This document shows, in pieces, positions 1-10,117 of a stretch of DNA of 64,000 nucleotides. Position 1 is the first letter of the stretch. Every line of letters starts with the position of its first letter. The translations under genes and the position numbers were made by a program. Source of the stretch: Apostichopus japonicus (taxonomy: Eukaryota; Echinodermata; Holothuroidea; Aspidochirotida; Stichopodidae); the NCBI RefSeq assembly GCF_037975245.1, contig NC_092575.1, forward strand, positions 22,502,841 through 22,566,840, written 5' to 3'. Below the pieces are notes generated by a model. The model did not search any database. It was not told the DNA's origin and worked only from the letters and a program-made list of their open reading frames with translations.

Positions 1-48
1 CACCCCTTCATGAATACATACCCCTTTTTAAACCCTTTCAAACCTATC

Positions 49-55
<7 letters not shown>

Positions 56-83
<28 letters not shown>
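56..83. repeat. (TA)n microsatellite
   Basis: Uninterrupted TA dinucleotides. The isoleucine/tyrosine-rich open frame running through it is a product of the repeat. Confidence 0.95.
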
Positions 84-87
<4 letters not shown>

Positions 88-1800
88 CTTTCTGATTGTT
101 AAAGATTGTGATACTTCTAGCCCTTTAATTACCAGTGTGGTTATTTCTATAAGTGGTAGTGAATGTTTAAATTTTTCTACACAGCAGCAGACGTTTTGAT
201 GTGGCGTGTTGTGCAATTAATATTAATGATGCCGACTGGATCCATTGTTTAACATTTACTCAGTCATTTAGTGCAAGCTCCCTGATATTTCATCAGACTT
301 GTGTGTAGTGTTAAAAGTGGATGTAAAAAAAAAATATTATTTGCTATGCTAATAATGAAACTGCTTTGGAATTAGCTAGACACACACATAGGGAGCAAAA
401 CTGACAAAGAAAAAAACATCAAAGGAAAGAATTAAAACCGGGGTTACAAAACACTTTTCCCAACGTTAAGAGTTTAGATCCACTTCGGTAGTTGAAGGTT
501 CTCAAAATCAATGCCAAAACTCAATTACATATATGGCAATGAGTAATGGTGCTGAGGCTTACATGTCTCTCCCCCTAACTGCTCTATCCTATCTATAAAT
601 TATCATAATTACTGTCAAAGATGACTTAAATCAGAATATCAGTCTTGACATGTTATAGTCCAAGACAAAACAGAAGAAGAAAAAAATGCTAGTAATATTC
701 CTATACTGTAGCTACTGTATTCCAGTTTTCAAGATACATACCGTCAAGATTTCAAGTTTTCAAGATACATACCCATACATGACCTTTAATGTACCTTTAA
801 AGTATGCTGAATCTCTACAATGCTCCTTTAAGACTAAATCAATGATGTCCCACTCTTCAATGCAGGCCTTAAAAGTTAATCAATTGATTTATAAATATGA
901 ATAAATCAATCAAAACCATGTTACTTTTTAAATTCTGTAAATAAAAGAACAGCCTTGAATGACAATCAGCACAATTTGTCTCTTTAAAAGAATTTTCTAA
1001 CACAAAAAAAAGAAAAGAAAAACAAAAGAAACTCCCTAAAAGTTTTCACCATTTCCCAATTGAGTCTTGTCAGCAAATTAATAAGAATGACATGACCTAA
1101 TGGTCTGTGTGTTAGAATTAGTAGTTCAGTCACTTTAATTGATGAGCCTATTTGTGTAATTTGACTGTATTTCCAAGATGGCCAAATCCAGCTATGCTAC
1201 GGTACATGACTAAGCACAACTAGTACTCACCGTGTGTACCTGCAAGTTTTCATATCTTATGACTATAATATGAAGCAATACATGAAACCTCCCCACAGCT
1301 CACATGATACGATTGTGTAATTTATAGTAGACCAAAGAAAGGTTAGAGCTAACAATAGTGCATCCTTAAAGTGGTTTAATATCATAACAACCAAAACATA
1401 ATTCCCTTTGCATTTTTTAAGACTAATTAGCATATTAATCTTGAACGAAAAGCAAAACTTTTTTTTCTCTTGGAATTTAATTGATAAAAAAAAAAAAAAT
1501 AGAGGGAAACCCCTACCAGCAGTTACTTGCCTTTAAATACATTATATACTGTATGCAACGCAAGAGTAGTGTTCAAGCTAACCCTGGCAGAAGTTAATAC
1601 TGCAGATGGATAGTGCTCAGTATAAATCTAAACAGAGTCAGTGCTTGCATGGTTTGGTGACTGGGAATCATGTGACATAATACCACAAAAATGAAAGAAA
1701 GAGGGACATTGTTTGTTGTTGGTAATTTATTTTGCATGCTCACTCCAACAACAAAGAGCTGAATTTGTATTTGTAATAGTTAACCTGTTGAGATCCATTT
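84..1800. other. Gene-free AT-rich DNA
   Basis: No open frame with splice sites or a recognisable domain. A-rich runs lie near 985-1030 and 1486-1500. I see no element boundary in this stretch. It could be intron or flank of the minus-strand gene that begins at 36 kb, because that gene's 3' end was not found. Confidence 0.5.
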
Positions 1801-2345
1801 GATATTTTGACATTTGGACCTCTGATCACCGCATATGACCTTTGACCTCACTCAAAATAATAGGGTTCTTGTACTCACTGTATGGAAAACACATGACAGA
1901 TATGAGCTATGTGATGTAATTTATCTGGGGTATATCATTTTTACAAAGTTTGTGGCTTTACAGAGGGTGACCTTTGATGAACCCAAATGACCTTTGACCT
2001 CCACCAAAAACAATAAGGTTCTTGTACTCATTATAGGGAAGCCACAGGTTTGCAAAATATGAGAGCCAATTAAGTTTCCTATCTGGAGATATGGTGTTTA
2101 CAAGGATTTCAAGTTTTGACCCCTTGTGACCTTAAATGAACTCTGACCTACACCAAATTGTGTAAAGCCTTTACACTATATAAGGCTATCATACCATGCA
2201 TATATGAGCTCATTTGATGATCAGGTTCTGGAGAGATTTGGAGATTTTCACATTTTGCCCTCTACTGCCCCAAATGAGCTTTGTCCTCCACACAAAAACA
2301 ATAGGATTCTTGAACTCATTAAAGGGAAGCCACATGCCAATGCAA
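1801..2345. repeat. Diverged tandem repeat (about 150-bp monomers) carrying TGACCTTTGACCT
   Basis: Three to four degenerate monomers share the order: a TGACCTTTGACCTC-like block, a CAAAAACAATAGG-like block, TTCTTGTACTCA, GGGAAGCCACA, and a stretch like AAATATGAGAGC. The block TGACCTTTGACCT is exact at 1836-1848 and 1988-2000, and decayed near 2135-2155 and 2265-2290. This word is two TGACCT half-sites spaced by one base (DR1). The 78-residue open frame across 2204-2440 lies in the last monomer and I do not treat it as coding. Confidence 0.75.
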
Positions 2346-3477
2346 ATATGAGAACTGCAGATGTTACCTACTTGGAGATATCATATAAGCTAGGGCATCA
2401 CATACACACACATACTATATATACACACACTCCAACTTGACTGCATATGTTACATGCCTACCTATGGCAGGTAACCAAAATATGGTAGAGAAAAAATATG
2501 CTCCCGAAAGTAAAAGCTGCAAAGCAGTTTCTATTCATTATAAAGAAGACATCAAAAGAGAATAAAAGGTTTACCAATGTTCCACACAGCCCTTCATGTC
2601 ATGAATAGGTTTTACAGCATGTGTGCTCTTTTATTTAAACTATTTGATTATAACAATGCCTATAAAGCAAGCAGAAGCCTTTCCTCTTATCTTGAGGTAA
2701 ATTAGTCTACGAATGTGCTGCTGTACTTACATCCAATTGAGACTGTTAGAAATGAGACAAAGATATCAATGCAATAAATGTTTCCCACCTTAAGATTTAT
2801 GAAGTATAACAATATTGACAAAGGTAATAAATTATGCAAATGGTGTCTTAGAAAAAACAAAGAAAAAACTGAGGCAAGACCCTGTTGTATTCCATGGATT
2901 ACAACTGTACATTGTTAATACTGTGCACACCACGAAACTACTACGTGCTTGCCTGCATGTCGTAAGAACCGAAAGTTTGAATTATTTTATTGGTACTCCA
3001 AAAGTCACCAATTCTTTTTTTTTCTTTACTTTAAAAATACAAATTATGATCTAAAATGTATCCTGGACATCTTCCTGTATATAGTAAATTCCCAAACATC
3101 CCCAAATGACTTATTGCCCAACCATCTTTATCGTTTTCAAAGATATTTTGCAATAATGGCAGATAGACTCATAATTTTCCACCGGATATTACATACAGTG
3201 TTAAAGCTCACTGTAACTTTTTTTTTGGTAAGAGCTAAAAATAAACTCCAGAATTTTCGAAATGACTGCCAAATCCTTAAAACTATTGCTTTCGGCTATT
3301 GAACTGCTGAACTCGCTTAATGCAGGAAATGAAACGTTCAATTGTTTTTCAATCTCACAGCCTTGTTGTTATGAGTTGTTATGTTGTATGAGTAATTCTT
3401 GTTTTGTTACATTTTGTTTCCCAGACACAGTACAGCATGTTTAGAAATTAGTTTAAAGTGTATGCTACACCATGAGA
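2346..3477. other. Gene-free DNA left of the DIRS element
   Basis: A short CA/TA-rich patch lies at 2400-2430. Several short overlapping open frames (2815-3444) have no recognisable domain or consistent splice sites. No function is seen. Confidence 0.5.
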
Positions 3478-3641
3478 AATACTCCAAAACTTACTGGTTT
3501 GGATATTTACGAGTGACGAGCTTACCTGTCTCCCCCCAACCTATGCACCTCATTCTACCGCGCCTAGAATGTCCTGGTAACCTTTTAACACTGTGCACCC
3601 TCTGTGACCCGGCTTCACGGGTCACCAACCTTCCTTCTCAT
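3478..3641 (-). repeat. DIRS right inverted terminal repeat
   Basis: Positions 3522-3641 are the exact reverse complement of the inner part of the other terminus (about 10130-10249), with no mismatch that I can find over about 120 bp. The outermost 44 bases (3478-3521) are specific to this end and reappear inverted in the internal complementary region. The repeat contains CTTACCTGTCTCC, the complement of a consensus splice donor. Confidence 0.88.
3604..3625. other. Perfect hairpin inside the DIRS terminal repeat
   Basis: GTGACCCG (3604-3611) and CGGGTCAC (3618-3625) form an 8-bp stem around a 6-base loop. The same hairpin occurs in the other terminus (about 10146-10167). It may be a structural element of the element RNA or DNA. 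Its role is unknown. Confidence 0.8.
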
Positions 3642-3699
3642 GAGACCAAAGCCCCTCCAAAGTGGTCTCTGCCTTGGAGTCGAGTAGTAGTCCTTCCCG

Positions 3700-4270
3700 A
3701 CAAATGGGAGGGCTACCCCCTCGACTCCTAGTCTAACATCGAATTTCTGACGCTTCCAACGGGAGGGGTAGTACTCCCCTTCCTGTGGGGAGGGGGGGCT
3801 ACCCTCTACGACCCCGTCAGCCTGTACCCCTTAGGTCTAAAAAAGGTAGCAGAAGGTACTCTACAAGTTAGGCCCAAGGCCCTGAACACCGTAGTGTTTA
3901 ATGGAGAAAGACGAAGGAAAAAGAGTATCAACATTATAAAGGAAATATATATATAACGCTTCTCCATATATATATAAAACACTTTAAGACACTCTTCCTT
4001 AAGTCACTCATAGTGGCCCTAAGTTACTACGAGATACTACAAGTAACTACCGTTTACTACAAGTTACTACCGGTTACTACCGGTCAAGATAAAACTATCT
4101 TTGCAACAAACTCGCTGGTAACCATAGGTGATGGTACGGGGGCTCGTACGGTAGTGGAACCTCCTTTCCTCAGGTCTCTTGGCCTGTGCTAGAAGGTGTT
4201 TTGTTAAGTCAATGAGACCGCTCCTCCGTGCGGCTGTGTTCCACCCCCCTCGGGGGAGGGAGGCGGGAAT
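3700..4270 (-). other. DIRS 3' non-coding segment with short degenerate repeats
   Basis: This lies between the right terminal repeat and the internal complementary region. It has GC-rich parts (3760-3830), two short TA runs near 3945-3980, and at about 4020-4085 six degenerate copies of a 10-base motif like AGTTACTACC. A 74-residue minus-strand open frame (4067-4291) has no recognisable domain. Confidence 0.6.
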
Positions 4271-4369
4271 GGAGACAGGTAAGCTCGTCACTCGTAAATA
4301 TCCAAACCAGTAAGTTTTGGAGTATTTACTTCGTTCCTCGCTTACCTGTCTCCCCCCAACCTATGCACC
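4271..4369 (-). repeat. DIRS internal complementary region (joined-ends sequence)
   Basis: The first half (4271 to about 4328) is the reverse complement of the left outer end of the element (3478 to about 3534). The second half (about 4322-4369) is the reverse complement of the right outer end (about 10220-10267). They meet at TTTTGGAGTATTTACTTCG, which is what the two element ends would form if ligated into a circle. This region is the known template device by which DIRS1-type elements regenerate complete ends. The recombinase frame ends inside it. Confidence 0.9.
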
Positions 4370-5300
4370 GAGTGGCACTGCCCGATGGTGGGAGGCCCGA
4401 GGGGTGGGACCTAGTACCCGCCGGATCTCGCATCACCACGCTACGAAATGCCGCCTCAGCCTGTAATGAGTCTGAAAGGTAACAGGCGACGAACGTCGTT
4501 GGTGTCCGCCAAGCTGCTGCCTTGAGGATGACCTCTATTGGGACTCCTGGAAAAAGAGCTGTCGAGGCCGCTTTTCCTCTAATGTCATGGGCTCTCGTTA
4601 AAGTTGTGCCAACTGCGAAGGGGCAAATAATCTCCATCAGCCACCGAGAGAGGGTGTCCTTAGACACCGTTGAAAAAGGTGCTCTGGGTAGTATGAACAA
4701 GGACATGGTTGTTCGTCTCAGGGGTTGAGTCTTGTTTAAGTACCATTTGAGAGCCCTGACTGGGCCCCACAGTATATCCTCTGCGACTGAGGAAAGCGTC
4801 TTTATTTCAGGGATAAAGATGTCCCCCGGCAGGAAGGAAAGGACCTGGTTCTTGGGTATGAAGGACGGATCGGGGACCATTCTCCCGTGGTTCTCAAACC
4901 TAATATGGTTCTGCTTTGTAGGCAGAGCGTGGAAACAGCTCCTTCTTGCTGACGCGAGGGTGATCAGGAAAAGGGTTTTCTTTCTAAGGGCTGCCAGCGA
5001 GGCTGAAGCCAGTGGTTCGTATGGTGATTTAGTGAGTGCCTGCAGTGCTGCTGATGGACTCCACGAGGGGGCGAGCCGTCTGGTCCGAGGACGCCTGTTT
5101 GCCATCCCCCTGATGGGCTGGGTGATGTCCCCGTTGTTGCCCGGGGTGGACCCATCTGGAAAGCCGCGGTGGATCGCGGTAATTGCCAACCTGTAGTTCT
5201 TGATGGTTGACACTTGCTTTCCCTCCTCGAAGAGGGAGTGAGGAAGTCTACCACTTGTGCCAGAGAGGTCTCGGCTGGCAGTGCCTGTCTGTTCTGGCAC
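4326..5300 (-). pseudogene. DIRS tyrosine recombinase, frameshifted near its N-terminus
   Basis: Encodes the integrase that would insert a circular DIRS DNA intermediate. The 324-residue frame shows the tyrosine-recombinase signature in order: an N-terminal core-binding segment (TIKNYRLAITAIH, residues 32-44), the first catalytic arginine box (ASARRSCFHAL, 116-126), the H-x-x-R box (AHDIRG, 237-242), a tryptophan in AAAWRTP (261-267) and the nucleophile tyrosine in FVACYL (270-275). The spacing and the Leu-Ala-rich context match DIRS rather than phage integrases. The first 20 or so residues look wrong. A second minus frame (4964-5254) carries a VVDFLT segment expected just ahead of LFEEGK, so a one-base indel lies near 5230. 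The apparent start at 5300 is therefore not the ancestral one, and a SINE abuts it upstream. The C-terminal tail beyond about residue 295 reads into the internal complementary region. Family assignment is firm; activity is unlikely. Confidence 0.88.
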
Positions 5301-5319
5301 TATTCCCCGCCTAACAAAA

Positions 5320-5565
5320 TAACCCTGATCAGCGATAACCTGTCAAACATAGAGACAGATCCCTCCTCATTGCGGTAGCCAAAAAGCCCCCGACTGACAG
5401 TTTATCTATTAAAAGGTCCCCCTTTATACACCTGAATGGAAAGACGCAATGGAGATAAAATGCCTTGCCCAAAGACACAACGGGATGATCTGGCCAGGAC
5501 TCAAACTGCAAGTCTTAGATCACCAGTCCACTGCCTTCACCATTTGACCACAGTGCTCTCGAAAA
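5320..5565 (-). mobile_element. tRNA-derived SINE nested in the DIRS element
   Basis: On the minus strand, an A-box-like TGGTCAAATGGTG is followed about 40 bases later by a B-box-like AGTTTGAGTCCTGG. Then comes a body with CTTTGGGCAAGGCATTTTA and CAGGTGTATAAAGGG. That body is the kind of conserved middle seen in marine-invertebrate tRNA SINEs. It sits directly upstream of the recombinase frame, in the position where a DIRS would carry the end of its RT/RNase H gene. Confidence 0.6.
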
Positions 5566-5689
5566 TTGAGTACTGAATGGATAGTTTGCTTCATCAGAAT
5601 CTTGGTCAATGCTACAACTGTTATACTGTATGTGACTACTAAAACTATATATGTATTTATGTATTTTAGTATAATGTATTATATGTATT

Positions 5690-5920
5690 TTGGATCATCC
5701 TGCAAGCAGGAACTTGTGAAGAAACCTCGTTGACCTATCAAGGCCGCAAGTTGACCGAATTCAGTCTCTTACATTCGTATTTAATGTCCATGATAATGAA
5801 TTGTCAACAACTCTGTGACTGGACGACATACATTAATCTTGGAGTGACCCCAACTTGGGACCTTATAATTGCAAGGCACCGGCCTTAACCACTGAGCTAC
5901 AGTAACTGGGCTATAGGTCT
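5690..5920 (-). mobile_element. Second tRNA-like SINE fragment nested in the DIRS element
   Basis: On the minus strand, GTAGCTCAGTGGTTAAGGC (near 5905-5885) is an excellent tRNA A-box region, followed by a decayed B-box (AAGGTCCCAAGTTGGGGTC). The body continues towards 5690 without the middle motif seen in the neighbouring SINE, so it appears to be a different family. It is not a functional tRNA: no acceptor stem or anticodon arm can be formed. Confidence 0.5.
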
Positions 5921-5939
5921 ACTCATCAGAAACAAACTC

Positions 5940-6985
5940 CCAACAGGGACCGTGAAGTTGGTGAGAGGGTGGGTTTGTAGAAATTCCACCTCATACATCC
6001 CTGGCTGCTTTAACCGAGCCCGGGGAGTTACTCATCACGCACAAACGCGTTATTAAACGCTTCGTCTTTTGTTATGATAACGTTATTTGCGGTGTAAAAA
6101 CGAAACGTTTTCAGGCTAGTAAATCCACACAAATTTCGTAAGGGCATGAATATGACATTAATATAACATTAAAAACTCATAGAACGTTATGTCGACGTTT
6201 CAACAACACCACATTTGATGTTATAAAACGTATTAAATGTTATGCTAACGTACCTGTTACTTCTCAAGTCTCTTCATGTCGAGATGAGAATTGTATCACT
6301 ATCGTAGTACAGTGAAAGTTTCCAACTTCCTATTGAAACCAGCTAGCGCATGGTCACGGCCAGCCTATCAGGTGCTACGAAGTGCAACTCTGCTTAAAGT
6401 TTTGGAACATCGAACAAGTTATTCATGGAGCGTATCCCGTATGTTCGGAGCGTGATAGCCCTTGTAGCTTTCATGGGGTTCTATCCTACCCCTTATTCAA
6501 CTTACTAACGCGTATGTCTTGGTAATTCACCAGAGAAATAGAGAGGCTTATTCCATAGGATCGCTCACATAGTCGACAGCTCGTTGCAGCAAACGTTGAG
6601 CTCACACGTGGCAAGCCAGGTGACTGCCTGGCCCCGCCTCCTCTCTTAACAAATGTACCGCGTTATACACATTGCTGGCAGTTTGCCAAGGCTTAAGAAG
6701 TTTTCGTTTTTCTGGCACGTTGCCAATGTTTGAGATAGTCCTCTATTTGGCAGTTTGCCAAGATATTAAAGCAGGGAGAGTAAGTCACGAGAACCGTTTG
6801 AAACCATTCAGTCTTGCGCATTTTAGCATATTCGGCTTGCGCATTTTAACATGTTCTGAGAGTGGGTTCCACAAGTGTTTTAGAACACAAGTGAGGTTTT
6901 AAACCTAGATATATGGCGATGAATTATTATTAGAGAGGAGTATAATTAGCGAGGACGATCTGACCCATGAATGCCCAGGAAAACT
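5940..6985. other. DIRS interior without RT/RNase H; includes an AACGTT-rich patch
   Basis: This is where RT and RNase H should lie, but no long frame or RT motif is visible on either strand. From about 6050 to 6260 the words AACGTT, ATAACGTTAT and AAACGTT recur in direct and inverted order, which looks like a separate inserted repeat. Around 6670-6770 the phrase GGCAGTTTGCCAAG appears twice. The plus-strand 76-residue frame here has no domain. Confidence 0.5.
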
Positions 6986-6988
6986 ATG

Positions 6989-7911
6989 TCATGTCCTGGT
7001 TTCTGCTGGTACTGTACTTGTTAAACACATTTGGGATGTGTAGCGATTAAAGGTGTAGCGGTTGCGGTGTTTTTCCGCAATTGATTCGAACCTGTCGTCG
7101 CAGCCCAAGCTGCTAGTTTCGGGGGGCAACGATCCCCCCGATGTAGAAGGCTTTCCTCCTCTTGGAAGCGGGAGTAACCGTCCTCTGTAACCCCGAAATC
7201 TAGGGGTCGACCTCGTCGTGTAGGCCGGACAGGTTGACCGACGTTCTGCAAACCAGAAGTTCCTCACCGGGGGACAAATCAGGTTGCATTCTTTGGTCTG
7301 GGATTGATCGTGGTGTCGAGGCCGGGTGTTCAGTGCCCGTATTTGTCCTTCCCTCTCTGAGGCTGGGGATAAGTATATGTCCCTTCGCCGTGGGAACCTC
7401 GCTCGGGGCCGGCTCTCTTTTCGGATTGGGCACTCTGGGGGCCCAGCAGTTGTTACTCTCGTCGGCCCCCGGCCTCGGGATCGGCCGCGGCTCCAGCTAG
7501 GAGGTCTGCGGACCGGGTTTCTGCCCCTGCTTCCCCGTTCTGGGGGCCCAGCAGTCGTCGATCTCATCGGTTCCCGGCTCCGGGACCGGCTCTGGGTCCG
7601 TAGTGGGACTTTGGTTTCGGGCTCCCTATGGAGTCTCGTCGGACCCGGGCCCTCCGAAGCCCATCTCTCGGGACCCAGCAGTCGATTGTAGCTCCGGTTC
7701 CCGGCTTCGAGGCCGGTCTCGGATCCGGAGTGGAACCTCGGTTCTTCACTCCCTCTGGGGTCTCGCCGGACCCGGGCTCCCGGAGCCCATCTCTGTGTGT
7801 ACCACGCCGAGTACCACTCTCCTCGACCCGGACATTCTGTCCGTTCCGGTCGGAATTTCTAATGGGCTTTACATTGGCTTTTAGCCTTGCCCTTGCCTCC
7901 CCCTTGGTCAT
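6989..7911 (-). pseudogene. Decayed gag-like region of the DIRS element
   Basis: A GC-rich block with codon use unlike the rest of the window. Three overlapping minus-strand frames (7911-7564, 7567-6989, 7433-7200) are rich in Pro, Gly, Arg and Ser, and none runs through, which suggests a frameshifted gene. The second frame ends with a segment like GCDDRFESIAEKH, an acidic/hydrophobic patch of the sort found in DIRS gag proteins, but the match is weak. A roughly 100-base motif (GACCCGGGCC, GAAGCCCATCTC, GGGACCCAGCAG) is repeated several times and explains the compositional bias. Position, upstream of the recombinase and just downstream of the leader, is the main support. It could instead be non-coding leader sequence. 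Confidence 0.45.
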
Positions 7912-8037
7912 ACAATCCGGACGTCGCCGGGACCTTGGGTTCTGGTCGGAATTTCTAATGGGCTTTACATTGGCCTAGGCCTTGCCCTTGCCTGCCCCCT
8001 TGGTCATACAATCCGGACGTCGCCGGGACCTTGGGGG
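7848..8037. repeat. 96-bp direct tandem duplication in the DIRS leader
   Basis: GGTCGGAATTTCTAATGGGC starts at 7848 and again at 7944. The two copies are near identical through CCGGACGTCGCCGGGACC. The first copy contains the ATG of the longest gag-like frame. The second copy differs by a small indel that breaks the frame. Confidence 0.92.
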
Positions 8038-10117
8038 GGCAAAAACTCTTTCCTCTCTCTCTATCTCTCTCCTCCGGAAGGGGAGTCTCGTACATCAGCT
8101 AGTACAGTGCGCCAAGCCATTAGGCCACTCTATGTGTTCTTGGCCACTCCCCATTCTATCTCTTAACGACTCTTTGGCTTCTTCCTCACCTCCAGTCTCT
8201 CCTACAATTCCCTCCCCTCTCGGAGAACCGTTGGGGGTACGGGATGGTTTCCAGTTTGTCCCGGAGCTTCGAATGCTTGCTAGCCAGCCAAGTGTATAAT
8301 TCTTGCCAAGGAGCTGGCGTAAACAAGATTTAGACCAACAAGGGTCTCTGGGCTACAGGTCCTGCCTCTGGGGCAAGGATCCTGGCCAATCCCCGCCCGA
8401 TCCGGGCGGAACATCAAAACAATTGACATAATTCAAGTGGCTCCGAGTACATGATTGAAAAACTCACGGTAGGAAGGCTAGGAAAGGTAGTCTATCGTAA
8501 GAACGTAAACTAACCAAGGGAGTGGAAGGAGCGGGGTGGGGAGACTAGAATTGCCTTTGCGGTTTTTGATCGCGATAACTTTCGTGGGAATTTCGTAGAA
8601 ACTTCGTTGACAACCGTGCCCGCAGTGGTCTAAATTTTGTCAACGAACTTATTCGTTTACAACCTTTTTTTTTTTTTTTTTTTCTTTTTTTTTTGATTTT
8701 TATTTGATTTTTATTTTTTTATTTTTTTCAACGTTTGTTATCGATCGTTGGTTTTTTTTTTTTTTTTTTCAACGGGAGTTAAGCGAAACAGTACTGTACG
8801 CTACAAGAGTGAAACCAACACTTAGAAAAACGACCAAGTAACGAAGTACATGAAACGAGCAAACATCTTATAAGAAAAATAACAGATAAAAACATGTACA
8901 GATAAGAACATGTAAACAAGGCGAGAACCGCCCATTCGCGCTAATGCGAAAAGGGGGTCGTGGTTACAAGGTACGCTACAAAAGTGAAAACCCAACACTT
9001 AAAAGCGAACAAGTAACGAAAGCATGGAAGGCAAAAAAAAAAAAAAAAATTTTCTCTTGGCCGGAGCCTGGCCCTTCTCTTTCTCTGTCCACACTCTCTT
9101 CCTCGGCCCCCTCTCACCACCTCTCCTTCCTCTTCCTCTCCTATCTGTACTAGGTCTCCCACTACTAGGGAGCCGCTGGGGTTGGGGAGCAAGTCTAGTA
9201 TGTTCTGTAGCTATATTCTAAGTCCTGCTAGCCAGGTAATGATAATTAGCCAAGGAAGGGGGTGAACTGGGAACACACCAGACACGGGACCCTCCTGGAA
9301 AAAGTACGGCACTAGGGACAAGGGCAAGTTCATCCCCGGCCCTCACTGGCCGGAACATGGAGCAATCAATGCATTTCAGCTGATTCCTAGACATGACTGA
9401 ATGACCCCTAGTTAAGGGAACAACTTCTTAACAATATGATAGGAGAAGCCCCCCTTCTTTGGGGAGGAAAACAGCTAACAAGGAAGAGATAGGTATAATG
9501 TAAACATTTACAAATAAGTGTAATTATAAATATGATATACCCATGTAGTATAAATTAATATACACATGTGGTATAAGGATAATAAAATATACACACATGG
9601 TAAGGGCAATGCGATACTACCTTAACACCGTGCCTCGGCTAGAGGCCCGCGGCTTACAAGGTAACAGAATAGGCATAAGGCCAGCCCACAAAAAGGTGGG
9701 GAAAAAGCCAGGAACGAGCCTGGGAGCAAGGAAGGGACAAGTAATATAGATATATAACGTATAAAGCAACGATAATACAAGAGAAGTAGAGTAGTTAACA
9801 ACTAAACAACGGGTGAGGGAAGAACTAACGCAATAGCGTGTGTAGCCAAAAAAGGCGGGAACTAGCGTAACTACGGTAAACAATTCGCGGAACTGCTACC
9901 AGTACTAGAGTTCTGCACAGAAAAAAGCGGAGCGAACGCCGCTCCCGAAAAACAGCCCTAAAAACCTCTCTAAAGAAAGAAAAGGATACTTATCGGGCTG
10001 CAAAGACTTCAAATACTTCCAAAAACAGTGGATGGGAAAATATTTCCGATCCTAGGAACCAAAAGTGGACGAAATTCGGTGGAAATATCCGCTCGAAAAA
10101 ATACGAAGTAGACGCTT
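8038..10117. other. DIRS leader, about 2 kb, with internally repeated blocks
   Basis: Unusually long non-coding leader. Blocks recur in diverged form: TACGCTACAA-AGTGAAA-CCAACACTTA at about 8796 and 8973, and TGCTAGCCAG...GCCAAGGA...CCGGAACAT at about 8277-8412 and 9228-9358. T-rich tracts lie at 8664-8770 and a poly(A) run at about 9032-9048. The proximal 250 bp (9970-10117) is conserved in another fragment at 19.9 kb. No frame here is believable; the serine/leucine-rich ones at 8944-9221 come from the pyrimidine-rich repeats. Confidence 0.6.

Noticed and set aside
1231-1239. Nine-base microexon on the minus strand (CAG/GTACACACG/GTGAGT), phase 0
   Set aside because: Splice-like borders are striking, but the upstream tract is poor in pyrimidines and such short matches are expected by chance.
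4522-5196. Plus-strand frames opposite the recombinase
   Set aside because: Antisense shadows of the tyrosine recombinase frame.
5860-5910. A tRNA gene on the minus strand
   Set aside because: A-box is excellent but no acceptor stem, anticodon arm or proper T-arm forms. Treated as a SINE head.
7234-8299. Several plus-strand frames of 88-121 residues in the GC-rich block
   Set aside because: GC-rich DNA has few stops. They are antisense to the gag-like region and made of repeated motifs.
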